Below are positions 1-6,737 of a stretch of DNA of 7,639 bases, piece after piece. Source of the stretch: Bacteroidota bacterium (GTDB lineage: Bacteria > Bacteroidota > Bacteroidia > Chitinophagales > UBA10324); contig DMRR01000001.1 of the NCBI GenBank assembly GCA_003455275.1, positions 1-7,639 of the forward strand, written 5' to 3'. Each line of letters opens with the position of its first letter. Positions within the stretch are counted from its first letter, which is position 1. A program made the position numbers and the translations under genes. The notes beneath the pieces are model-generated. The model was not told where the DNA came from, did no database searches, and saw only the letters and a list, made by a program, of their open reading frames with translations.

Positions 1-2
1 AA

Positions 3-500
3 AAAATTTCTCCGGGTGATGAGGACATTCAGCACAACCTTCAAATTGCAGAACTAAAAACCATTGACAAAATCAGGCCGCTTCCGCAATTAAAAATTTT
101 TTCCTGGTGGAATGAATTTGTATCCAGCCAATCATCTGATGGCTGGTCATTCCTGGCAATTTTTTCGTTATGGATTTCAGTTATAGTGTTTACAACATCC
201 ATGTTTGTTTTCAGAAAAAAAATATTCAGCCGGTTGAGCTTTGCTTTGATTCTTGTTTCTGTTTGTTTCTTTCTTCTGGCTTATCATCAGAAAAAAAATG
301 AGGAAAGTGATAATGAAGCCGTGCTTATGGTTAGCAACACTGATGTGAAAAGTGCGCCCGATGCCAATAGCAGCAATCTGTTTATCATTCACGAGGGAAC
401 ATGCTTTAAAATATTTGACTCAGTTGGTAACTGGAACAAGATAAAACTCGAAGATGGAAAAGTTGGTTGGATTGAAAGCAATTCATATCTCAAAATTTGA
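3..500 (+). CDS. batE: BatE-like aerotolerance protein, C-terminal part (5' end outside window)
   Basis: This is the last 165 residues of an open frame that enters from the left edge. It begins with a segment reading SPGDEDIQHNLQIAELKTID, the end of the TPR region typical of BatE proteins, where each repeat-bearing protein shows a D/E-rich 'DIxHNL' stretch. Two hydrophobic helices follow, at about residues 47-66 and 75-92 of the visible part, separated by a short basic loop (FRKK). After them comes a soluble domain of about 60 residues ending in a GWIESNSYLKI motif, which fits a bacterial SH3-like (SH3_3) fold. BatE belongs to the Bat (Bacteroides aerotolerance) operon, a membrane-associated set with von Willebrand factor A proteins. 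The GTG at 186 could be mistaken for a start, but the frame is open and BatE-like upstream of it, so it is internal. The family call rests on remembered BatE features and is fairly secure; the exact role of BatE is not well defined. Confidence 0.82.
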   Translation, partial: KISPGDEDIQHNLQIAELKTIDKIRPLPQLKIFSWWNEFVSSQSSDGWSFLAIFSLWISVIVFTTSMFVFRKKIFSRLSFALILVSVCFFLLAYHQKKNEESDNEAVLMVSNTDVKSAPDANSSNLFIIHEGTCFKIFDSVGNWNKIKLEDGKVGWIESNSYLKI

Positions 501-506
501 TATCAA

Positions 507-544
507 CCAATAAACCAAATTTCTACTGTAATAAATTTTATTGG
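507..544 (+). terminator. Weak AT-rich inverted repeat after batE
   Basis: The arms CCAATAAA (507-514) and TTTATTGG (537-544) are perfect 8-base reverse complements around a 22-base loop, beginning 6 bases after the batE stop. Only two pairs are G-C and the loop is long. No clean T-run follows, only ATAAAAATATTTTC. It may be a weak terminator or an mRNA 3' stabiliser for the bat operon, or chance in AT-rich DNA. Confidence 0.3.
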
Positions 545-584
545 ATAAAAATATTTTCTTTGACAAATCAAAGACTTTAAAACT

Positions 585-2477
585 GTGCTTAGAAAATTTT
601 CCGCCTTCGTTATTCTTCAACTGTTGGTTGTTTTCGTTCATGCTGAAAGCAATTCAATTGCCGATAGTTTGGTTGCCGTTTTAAAAACTGAAAACGAAGA
701 CACATTCAAAGTCAACACACTGAATGAACTTTGTAAAATTAATTTCAGTGACAGTCCTGCACAGGCAATGAATTATGGAATTGAAGCGCGAGATCTTGCA
801 GAGAAAATCGGCTTCACCCGCGGATCAGCATATGCCTATAAGAATATCGGTATCGTTCATTATATGCAGGGAAATTATTCCGAAACGCTGATGAATTGGG
901 AAAAATCACTTGCCTTGTTTAAAAACCTGAATGATAAAGTAGGTGAATCAAATATTCTGAGCAATATCGGAAATGTGTACTTCAACAATGGTTCTGATGA
1001 GCGTGCCTTAGATTATTTTCTGCAGTCACTTAAGCTTTCTGAAGAAACCGGGAACAAACTTCGCATGGCAACAGCGATGACCAATATTGCGAATGTTTAT
1101 CTCAATAAAACCGCTACACTTGACAAAGCTCTCTCCTATTTTATGAAAGCCCTTCCGATCAGCGAAGAGTTGGGTGACAAAAACAATATGGGTTCTGCTG
1201 AAGTTGGAATCGGAGAAATTTATTTGAAGAAACAGAATTTTGATTCTGCACTTTTCTTTTTCAGGAAATCATTGATCGCTTATGAGGGAACAGAATTTAT
1301 TCCATATTCATTAAATGATATTGGAAAAGTATACCTGCAGAAAGGAGATCTTGATTCGGCAAAAAAAAATCACGAGCAAGCCTATGAAATAGCAAAGAAT
1401 ATTGACTCGAAGCTTGATATGGTTCAAGCATTAAAAGGATTGGCACAGGCAGAGCAGCTTGGAAATAATTTCTCACGATCAATTGAAATTTATAAAGAGG
1501 CAGAACTATTGGCGAATGAAGTTGCGGCCAAATACGAACTGAAAGAAATCTATGACGGGTTGGCAAAATCATATTCTTCAAACAAAGATTTTAAGAATGC
1601 ATTTGTATATCAAAACCTGTATGATGCAGTTAAAGATTCAATATATAATACCGAGACAGATAAGAAACTCGGTTCACTGCAATTTGATTTTGATATTTCT
1701 AAAAAGCAAAATGAACTTGACAAGAAACAACAGGAAGTGAACCGACAGAAACAAGTCCGCAATGGATTTATTGCCGGGTTTGCAGTCGTTGTGATTTTTG
1801 CCGGAATATTTTTTCGCCAGCGAAACAGAATTAAGAAAGAAAAAAAGAGAAGCGATGAATTGTTATTAAATATTTTGCCCGAAGAAGTTGCTGAAGAATT
1901 AAAAGAAAAAGGAGAAGCAGAAGCTAAACAGATTGAAAATGTAACAGTATTATTCACTGACTTCAAAGGGTTTACTCAGCTTTCAGAAAAATTAACTCCA
2001 AAAGAATTGGTAGCAGAGATTGATTCTTGCTTCAGGGCGTTTGATCAGATTGTTCAAAAGCACGGAGTAGAAAAAATAAAAACCATAGGCGATGCTTACA
2101 TGTGTGCGGGAGGATTACCTGTTCCAAATGAATCTCACGCCGTAGATACAGTTAAGGCTGCTCTGGACATTCAGCAATACATGCTTGCCCACAAATCAGT
2201 AAGAGAAAAAGAAGGAAAATTATTTTTTGAAATAAGAATTGGCGTTCATACGGGTCCGGTGGTTGCCGGAATTGTTGGCTTAAAAAAATTCGCATATGAT
2301 ATCTGGGGAGATACCGTGAATACTGCTTCAAGAATGGAATCGAGTGGCGAAGTCGGAAAGGTGAATATAAGCGGGGCTACTTATGCATTAATTAAAGATG
2401 AGTTTAATTGTAATCATCGGGGAAAAATTTCTGCCAAGAACAAAGGAGAAATAGATATGTATTTTGTCGAATCATAA
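585..2477 (+). CDS. TPR-containing membrane adenylate cyclase (class III)
   Basis: The 630-residue protein is predicted to convert ATP to cyclic AMP under control of an exported sensor. Residues 1-20 form a signal peptide (LRKF, hydrophobic core, VHA cleavage site). Residues 45-350 carry about seven tetratricopeptide repeats, with NIGxVY-type helices at 87, 128, 168, 208 and 246. Residues 393-410 are a transmembrane helix. A basic coiled stretch and the NILPEEVAEELK linker (429-440) lead into the catalytic domain at about 448-628. Metal-binding aspartates are D459 (FTDFKGFT) and D503 (IGDAYM). K497 (VEKIK) and D572 (YDIWG) match the lysine/aspartate pair that selects adenine. N579 and R583 (VNTASRM) match the transition-state residues. 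All catalytic residues lie in one chain, so it should work as a homodimer. The likely topology is periplasmic TPRs and cytosolic cyclase. The start is GTG; an in-frame stop at 561-563 with no ATG after it leaves this as the best start and gives an intact signal peptide. The ligand or partner sensed by the TPRs cannot be read from the sequence. Confidence 0.9.
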   Translation: MLRKFSAFVILQLLVVFVHAESNSIADSLVAVLKTENEDTFKVNTLNELCKINFSDSPAQAMNYGIEARDLAEKIGFTRGSAYAYKNIGIVHYMQGNYSETLMNWEKSLALFKNLNDKVGESNILSNIGNVYFNNGSDERALDYFLQSLKLSEETGNKLRMATAMTNIANVYLNKTATLDKALSYFMKALPISEELGDKNNMGSAEVGIGEIYLKKQNFDSALFFFRKSLIAYEGTEFIPYSLNDIGKVYLQKGDLDSAKKNHEQAYEIAKNIDSKLDMVQALKGLAQAEQLGNNFSRSIEIYKEAELLANEVAAKYELKEIYDGLAKSYSSNKDFKNAFVYQNLYDAVKDSIYNTETDKKLGSLQFDFDISKKQNELDKKQQEVNRQKQVRNGFIAGFAVVVIFAGIFFRQRNRIKKEKKRSDELLLNILPEEVAEELKEKGEAEAKQIENVTVLFTDFKGFTQLSEKLTPKELVAEIDSCFRAFDQIVQKHGVEKIKTIGDAYMCAGGLPVPNESHAVDTVKAALDIQQYMLAHKSVREKEGKLFFEIRIGVHTGPVVAGIVGLKKFAYDIWGDTVNTASRMESSGEVGKVNISGATYALIKDEFNCNHRGKISAKNKGEIDMYFVES

Positions 2478-2518
2478 TGGATTCGGTTTCCTAAAAAAAA
2501 TTAAAACTGAGACAAAAA

Positions 2519-2549
2519 AAATCCCGTTCGAAAAAATCAAACGGGATTT
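2519..2549. terminator. Bidirectional Rho-independent terminator between convergent genes
   Basis: The arms AAATCCCGTT (2519-2528) and AACGGGATTT (2540-2549) form a perfect 10-bp stem around an 11-base loop. On the plus strand it lies 41 bases after the cyclase stop and is followed by a short, imperfect T-rich tail. On the minus strand the stem runs straight into a T-run (complement of the A-run at 2514-2520), a textbook terminator for the oxoamine synthase gene that ends at 2571. Its position between convergent genes fits one element shared by both. Confidence 0.87.
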
Positions 2550-2570
2550 ATAATTCTGTTGGTTGAAAAA

Positions 2571-3899
2571 CTAAACTGCTATTCTGAATGCCTGGTAAAT
2601 CTGTTTGATACTTGATTGTTCTTCAAGCAAAGCTAGTGGTAATTCGCGGGCAATATTTTCAAGCAAGAAATTAATATCTTCCATTGTATGATGAAGTGAA
2701 AGCGGAATTCGTAATCCGGTGTTTTTGTAACTCACACTTGGAAAAACAGAGAGGTTGATATAAATCCCTTTATCCATCAGGCGGCGAACCATGCTATAAC
2801 CAACACCTGGTTTTCCAACGCCAATAAATTTAATCGGAGCGTTAGAAGTCGAAATGAGCGGGAGTTCTAATTCCTTAGCGCGATCATGGAAAAATTTAAT
2901 CCTGTCTTGCAATGCCTGCTGAAGTTTTGGTAATTCGTCGGATAGTTGTATCATAGCTGAAGCAATCGCCGCCCCAAGTGTGGCCGGTTGAATGGGTCCA
3001 GAAAATATTAATGAACTTCCGCAATTGCGAACTCTTCTTCTGTAATCTTCATTCGGAAAAACAAGAACGCCGCCACAGGCACCATAAGCTTTTGCTAAAG
3101 ATCCTGTAATAAATACTTGAGGGTGCCGCGGAAGTGCAGTCCTCGCTGTACCGCAACCGTGTTTTCCGGTCCACGATAAACCATGAGCATCGTCAACATA
3201 AATATTAAATTGCTCATAAGTATTTACAAGATGCATCATTTCTTCGTAAGGAGCATAATCACCATACATAGAATAGACTCCATCGGCCATGTACCAAATC
3301 TTGTTATACTTTTCTTTCAAATCAATAATGCGGTCTTCAAGCATATCCATTCTGCTATGTCGCAAAACTTCAACTGGAATATTTCTGTTCTTCAAAAGTT
3401 GCACTGCCATTTGCACACTGCTGTGAACCTGCGCATCCAGAATCACCACATCATTAGAGTCAACCAATACAGGAAGGTTTGAAATATGTCCAAGCGTAGT
3501 AGAGGCTGCCAGAATAACCGGCGCCTGAAATTGAAGGCTCAGTAAATTTTCAATCTCACGATATAAACCCATACTTACATATGCCCGCGAAGAAGAGAAT
3601 TGCGTTCCGAATTTATTTACACAATCGATAGCTTTTTCTTTCAAGCGGGAATCAAGTTCTAATCCCAAGTAAGAACATGAACCAAAGAATAATCTTTTAC
3701 GATCATTAACGGTAATATGTCTTCCTGTAAATTCAGTATCCTCAGTTTCAAGCTGAGTAATGCCCAGTCCTGAAGATGTGATCATCACCTGGTCTATGAT
3801 TCGCAGGTTTTGTTCATGATTAGTGATTTGCTTAGTAACCATGTATTTCGTTGGTTTTGTTCCGTGCACAAGGTTCAAAACATTTTTTTTTAAGATCAT
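2571..3899 (-). CDS. PLP-dependent alpha-oxoamine synthase family enzyme, substrate unknown
   Basis: The 442-residue protein belongs to the fold-type I aminotransferase superfamily, alpha-oxoamine synthase branch (BioF, KBL, serine palmitoyltransferase, CqsA). These enzymes condense an acyl-CoA with an amino acid or similar amine, usually with loss of CO2. Visible residues: H159 (DAQVHSS), which would stack on the PLP ring; the GVYSMYGDYAP motif (207-217); D236 and H239 (VDDAHG); the Schiff-base lysine K270 (ITGSLAKAYGACGG); and R397 (GLRIPL) followed by HHT. The usual glycine-rich GSGGSR loop is replaced by GTQFSSSRAY (98-107), and the family's following histidine is an arginine (LYREIE), so the acyl/amine pocket is probably altered. 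The protein has about 40 extra N-terminal residues compared with typical ~400-residue members. The start is uncertain: ATG at 3899 has TTAGG directly against it, and Met20 (codon 3842-3840) is an alternative. It is divergent from a histidine kinase gene. Biotin synthesis, threonine catabolism and sphingolipid synthesis cannot be told apart from the sequence alone, and no partner genes for any of them are visible. Confidence 0.85.
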   Translation of the reverse strand: MILKKNVLNLVHGTKPTKYMVTKQITNHEQNLRIIDQVMITSSGLGITQLETEDTEFTGRHITVNDRKRLFFGSCSYLGLELDSRLKEKAIDCVNKFGTQFSSSRAYVSMGLYREIENLLSLQFQAPVILAASTTLGHISNLPVLVDSNDVVILDAQVHSSVQMAVQLLKNRNIPVEVLRHSRMDMLEDRIIDLKEKYNKIWYMADGVYSMYGDYAPYEEMMHLVNTYEQFNIYVDDAHGLSWTGKHGCGTARTALPRHPQVFITGSLAKAYGACGGVLVFPNEDYRRRVRNCGSSLIFSGPIQPATLGAAIASAMIQLSDELPKLQQALQDRIKFFHDRAKELELPLISTSNAPIKFIGVGKPGVGYSMVRRLMDKGIYINLSVFPSVSYKNTGLRIPLSLHHTMEDINFLLENIARELPLALLEEQSSIKQIYQAFRIAV

Positions 3900-3960
3900 C
3901 CTAATTATTGCATTTATCAGTATAAGCGTCGGTATTTGAATAGATAAATAGACAACCTAT

Positions 3961-3991
3961 TTTGTGCTCAATTATTTTGATCATGTGTTTG
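3961..3991 (+). promoter_or_regulatory. Candidate Bacteroidota-type promoter for the kinase-regulator operon
   Basis: TTTG at 3961-3964 and TGTGTTTG at 3984-3991 are separated by 19 bases. This fits the Bacteroidota primary sigma pattern (TTTG near -33, TAnnTTTG near -7) with one mismatch, G for A at the second base. Transcription would begin near 3998, leaving a leader of about 43 bases before the ATG at 4041. The prediction is by pattern only. Confidence 0.38.
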
Positions 3992-3994
3992 ATC
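3976..3994. repeat. Short direct repeat TTTGATC in the divergent intergenic region
   Basis: TTTGATC occurs at 3976-3982 and again at 3988-3994, 12 bases apart start to start, close to one helical turn. The first copy also contains the palindrome TGATCA (3978-3983). The second copy overlaps the candidate -7 element of the kinase gene, a position where a bound regulator could act on transcription. It could be chance in a short AT-rich region. Confidence 0.35.
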
Positions 3995-4040
3995 GTAACT
4001 TTATAAAAATGTAGTGGTAAAGACCCCGAAACACCGGAAA

Positions 4041-6197
4041 ATGACAATTAGGTTATTAAACACCGAGAACAGATGGGGTCGTAGTTTTCTTCAGTTATTT
4101 GAAGACGATAAACTCATTTTCAGATTATTGCTTTTTGCATCGGCATTTATTTATGCATCGAGCGGTACAATCTATTATCAGCAAGGTCTTACTTCGTTTG
4201 ATGTATTTCTGTTAAACATTGGCTTTGCAGTTTTCTCGGCTCTTGTGTTTGCTGCTTCCTTTCTGTCAAAAGGAATTAAGAAATATTTGCCAACTATTTT
4301 TCAGTGGCTGGTTTATGCAATCATGGCGCAGGTTGTTCTGGAAGCAACCTCTTATAATTTTTCTCTTGTTGAAACAATGGCTGTGCTGGTTACCTACATT
4401 ATGTGTTCGTTGGTTTTCCGAAAACCAATTTATCTGAATTCATTTTTAATGATCAGCTTAGTCATGATCCTGGCTGGTATTTATACTAACCCTAAAGTTG
4501 AAAATCCGCATACATTATTTATTGTTTTTTTCTCAATGGGTTTTGTCAGTGCAATTGCTCTCGGATCAAGACTGCGTGTTCAGGAAAAACTCAGAAAGAG
4601 TGAAAGTCTTTTCAAAAATATTTTTAATGAAAGCGCTGATGCCAACCTGATGACAAAAGTTGATGATCAGAAAATCATAACCTGTAATAAGCGTGCACTG
4701 GATTTATTTGAAGTAGATTCAATGGAAGATCTTTTAGGAATTGATGCAAACTCACTACAAAAGCATCCATTCAATTCAGCTGAAATCAGTTCTGTGAAAC
4801 AACAGATAAAAGATAATTGGGGGTGGAGCAAGGAACTGGAATATGTATCGCGTAAGGGAAAAATTTTTTGGGGAAACCTGGAATACAGAGTGGTGGAATA
4901 CATGAACAAGCCACATTTACAAATCCGTATCTCAGATATTTCAGAAAGAAAAAGATTAGAAAAACTATTGCTCGCTGAAAAGCAGGTTCTTGAAATGGCA
5001 TCAAAAGATAATGACCTGACCCGTGCATTGAATCATTTAGTTTCAAATGTTGAAGAGATGATCGGCGACATGCAGTGTTCTGTTTTCAGAATGGATGAAG
5101 GTGGAAACGAATTGCAATGGTTCATTGCTCCGAGTATTTCAGCTGACCTCATTCGCACTATCGGAAATATTCCGGTTAACATTTCAGCTCTCAGCGCAGG
5201 AAAAGCAGCAGCAAGCAAATTGACTTCTTATTGTCCCAATGTTGAAACCAATGAAGATTGGAAAAACTATATCGTGCAGGCTCGCCGTCACAAAATCGCT
5301 TCATGTTTTTCATTCCCGATTTTATCAGAAGGAGGAAATGTGTTGGGAGTCTTTGAAGTCTACTACAAAACAACTAAAGAAAAACCTGACACCAAGGATA
5401 TGGAAATCATCAACCGCTCTGTAAACATTGTAGGAGTGCTGATGGAAAAAGATAATGCAGTTACCAAGAACAAACTTTCTCTTGAAAGAATTCAAACACA
5501 AAACGAAGAACTGAAAAAGACGAACGCTGAACTGGATCGTTTTGTTTATTCAACTTCACACGATCTGCGCGCTCCGCTTATGAATATGTTAGGGCTGGTA
5601 GATATTGTAGAGCTCACTATCACCGATGAGAAACCTAAAAAGTATCTCGGCATGATGAAAACAAGTGTTACAAATCTTGATAATACAATTAAGGAAATTC
5701 TGGAGTACTCCAAGAACACAAGGACTGAAGTTGAAATTTCAGAAATGGACCTTCACTCAGTGACTGAGGAAGTACTTGCAGGTTTACAATTTATGGAAGG
5801 ATCCGACAAGGTAGAAAAGAAACTGCACTTTGATATGCAGGTTCCTTTTTATTCAGATGTTAATAGAATGAAAGTGATTCTGAACAATCTAATTTCTAAT
5901 GCAATCAAGTATCGGAATACCAAAATTGAAGATCAGTTTGTTGAGATTGATGCAATAGTAAATTCAGAAAAAGCAATCATTACCGTTCGAGATAATGGTA
6001 TTGGAATCAATCCTGATTACCGTGATAAAATCTTTGATATGTTTTTCAGGGCAACAACACAAGGTAGCGGAAGCGGCCTCGGTCTTTATATTTTAAAAGA
6101 GACACTTGCAAAAGTCAATGGTAAAATTTCATTAGAGACCACTCCGAATATTGGCTCTACTTTCACCATCGAAATACCTAACTTTAAGTTGAAATAA
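4041..6197 (+). CDS. Six-helix membrane hybrid-sensor histidine kinase (6TM-PAS-GAF-HisKA-HATPase)
   Basis: This 718-residue protein is predicted to sense a signal and autophosphorylate. Numbered from the ATG at 4041, six hydrophobic helices lie at about 25-46, 53-75, 82-102, 110-126, 132-149 and 158-176. A PAS domain follows (about 187-303, ending in the ISDISERKRLEKLL connector), then a GAF-like domain (about 319-469) and a coiled coil (471-499). The HisKA helix carries the phosphoacceptor H507 (STSHDLRAPL). The ATP-binding domain (603-715) has the N box (NNLISNAIKY, N620), the G1 box (DNGIGI, D651), the F box (FDMFFR) and the G2 box (GSGSGLGLYI). It has no attached receiver domain. The frame can be extended to a GTG at 4014, but the ATG at 4041 is preferred because CCGGAAA lies just before it. 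It is divergent from the oxoamine synthase gene and is followed after one base by a receiver gene, so the two proteins form a phosphotransfer pair. The ligand is unknown. Confidence 0.92.
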   Translation: MTIRLLNTENRWGRSFLQLFEDDKLIFRLLLFASAFIYASSGTIYYQQGLTSFDVFLLNIGFAVFSALVFAASFLSKGIKKYLPTIFQWLVYAIMAQVVLEATSYNFSLVETMAVLVTYIMCSLVFRKPIYLNSFLMISLVMILAGIYTNPKVENPHTLFIVFFSMGFVSAIALGSRLRVQEKLRKSESLFKNIFNESADANLMTKVDDQKIITCNKRALDLFEVDSMEDLLGIDANSLQKHPFNSAEISSVKQQIKDNWGWSKELEYVSRKGKIFWGNLEYRVVEYMNKPHLQIRISDISERKRLEKLLLAEKQVLEMASKDNDLTRALNHLVSNVEEMIGDMQCSVFRMDEGGNELQWFIAPSISADLIRTIGNIPVNISALSAGKAAASKLTSYCPNVETNEDWKNYIVQARRHKIASCFSFPILSEGGNVLGVFEVYYKTTKEKPDTKDMEIINRSVNIVGVLMEKDNAVTKNKLSLERIQTQNEELKKTNAELDRFVYSTSHDLRAPLMNMLGLVDIVELTITDEKPKKYLGMMKTSVTNLDNTIKEILEYSKNTRTEVEISEMDLHSVTEEVLAGLQFMEGSDKVEKKLHFDMQVPFYSDVNRMKVILNNLISNAIKYRNTKIEDQFVEIDAIVNSEKAIITVRDNGIGINPDYRDKIFDMFFRATTQGSGSGLGLYILKETLAKVNGKISLETTPNIGSTFTIEIPNFKLK

Positions 6198-6198
6198 T

Positions 6199-6600
6199 AT
6201 GGCACTGTTTGAAAATGTTTTATTGATTGACGACAACGAAATCAATAATGTAATGCACGAGCGGCTGATAGAAATTGCCGGCTTTGGCGAAAAAATAGTT
6301 GTTATGCCATCAGGCGTTGATGCACTTACATATTTGAAAAACGAAGTTGTCAATGACCTTTCAAAAGTTCCGGATATTATTTTTCTTGATATCAGGATGC
6401 CCATCATTGATGGTTTTGGATTTCTGGCCGAATATGTACAGCTTCCAGAGACCATTACCCGGAAGCCGAAAGTTGTAATGCTATCTTCCACTCTTGATGA
6501 ACAGGATTATGATAAGGCAAAAGGATTTCCGCAAGTGGTTTCATTTTTAGTGAAACCTCTTTCAGTAGATAAACTGAGCGCACTGGAAATACCAGCATAA
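6199..6600 (+). CDS. Single-domain response regulator (CheY-like receiver)
   Basis: The 133-residue protein is a lone receiver domain with no DNA-binding or enzymatic output region. It shows the acidic pair D11/D12 (LLIDDNE), the phosphoacceptor D64 (FLDIRMP), the switch serine in MLSSTLD (S96 or S97) and K119 followed by a proline (LVKPL). The start ATG lies one base after the kinase stop codon, so translation is probably coupled and H507 of the kinase is its likely phosphate donor. Lacking an output domain, it would act by protein-protein contact, as a phosphorelay intermediate, or as a phosphate sink. The length is typical of single receivers. The gene ends 24 bases before a terminator, so the operon appears to hold just these two genes. 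Confidence 0.93.
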   Translation: MALFENVLLIDDNEINNVMHERLIEIAGFGEKIVVMPSGVDALTYLKNEVVNDLSKVPDIIFLDIRMPIIDGFGFLAEYVQLPETITRKPKVVMLSSTLDEQDYDKAKGFPQVVSFLVKPLSVDKLSALEIPA

Positions 6601-6624
6601 AAAATTAAATCATATACTTTGTTG

Positions 6625-6653
6625 AAGCCACACAATAATCAGGTGGCTTTTTT
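6625..6653 (+). terminator. Rho-independent terminator after the kinase-regulator operon
   Basis: AAGCCAC (6625-6631) pairs perfectly with GTGGCTT (6643-6649) around an 11-base loop. The T-run at 6648-6653, then ATTTTC, completes a standard terminator. It separates the two-component operon from purT, which therefore probably has its own promoter in the 84 bases that follow; I see no clear promoter match there. Confidence 0.87.
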
Positions 6654-6737
6654 ATTTTCAAACTGTTAATCAATTTCAATTATGAAATTGATGACTTATT
6701 ACATTCGCGCTATCACTTTCTTTTTACAAAAATTATT

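Noticed and set aside
186..500. A separate 104-residue protein starting at GTG 186
   Set aside because: The same frame is open and BatE-like from position 3, so this is the internal C-terminal part of a longer gene.
555..562. TTTCTTTG as a -7 promoter element for the cyclase gene
   Set aside because: No TTTG-type -33 element lies at a workable distance upstream; the nearest TTG, at 541, is far too close.
1610..1966. A 118-residue minus-strand open frame under the cyclase gene
   Set aside because: It is low-complexity, serine- and phenylalanine-rich antisense of the coiled-coil and catalytic coding region, with no family resemblance.
6613..6621. TATACTTTG as a promoter for purT
   Set aside because: The spacing between TA and TTTG is wrong by one base, and it lies upstream of the terminator hairpin that would stop the transcript.
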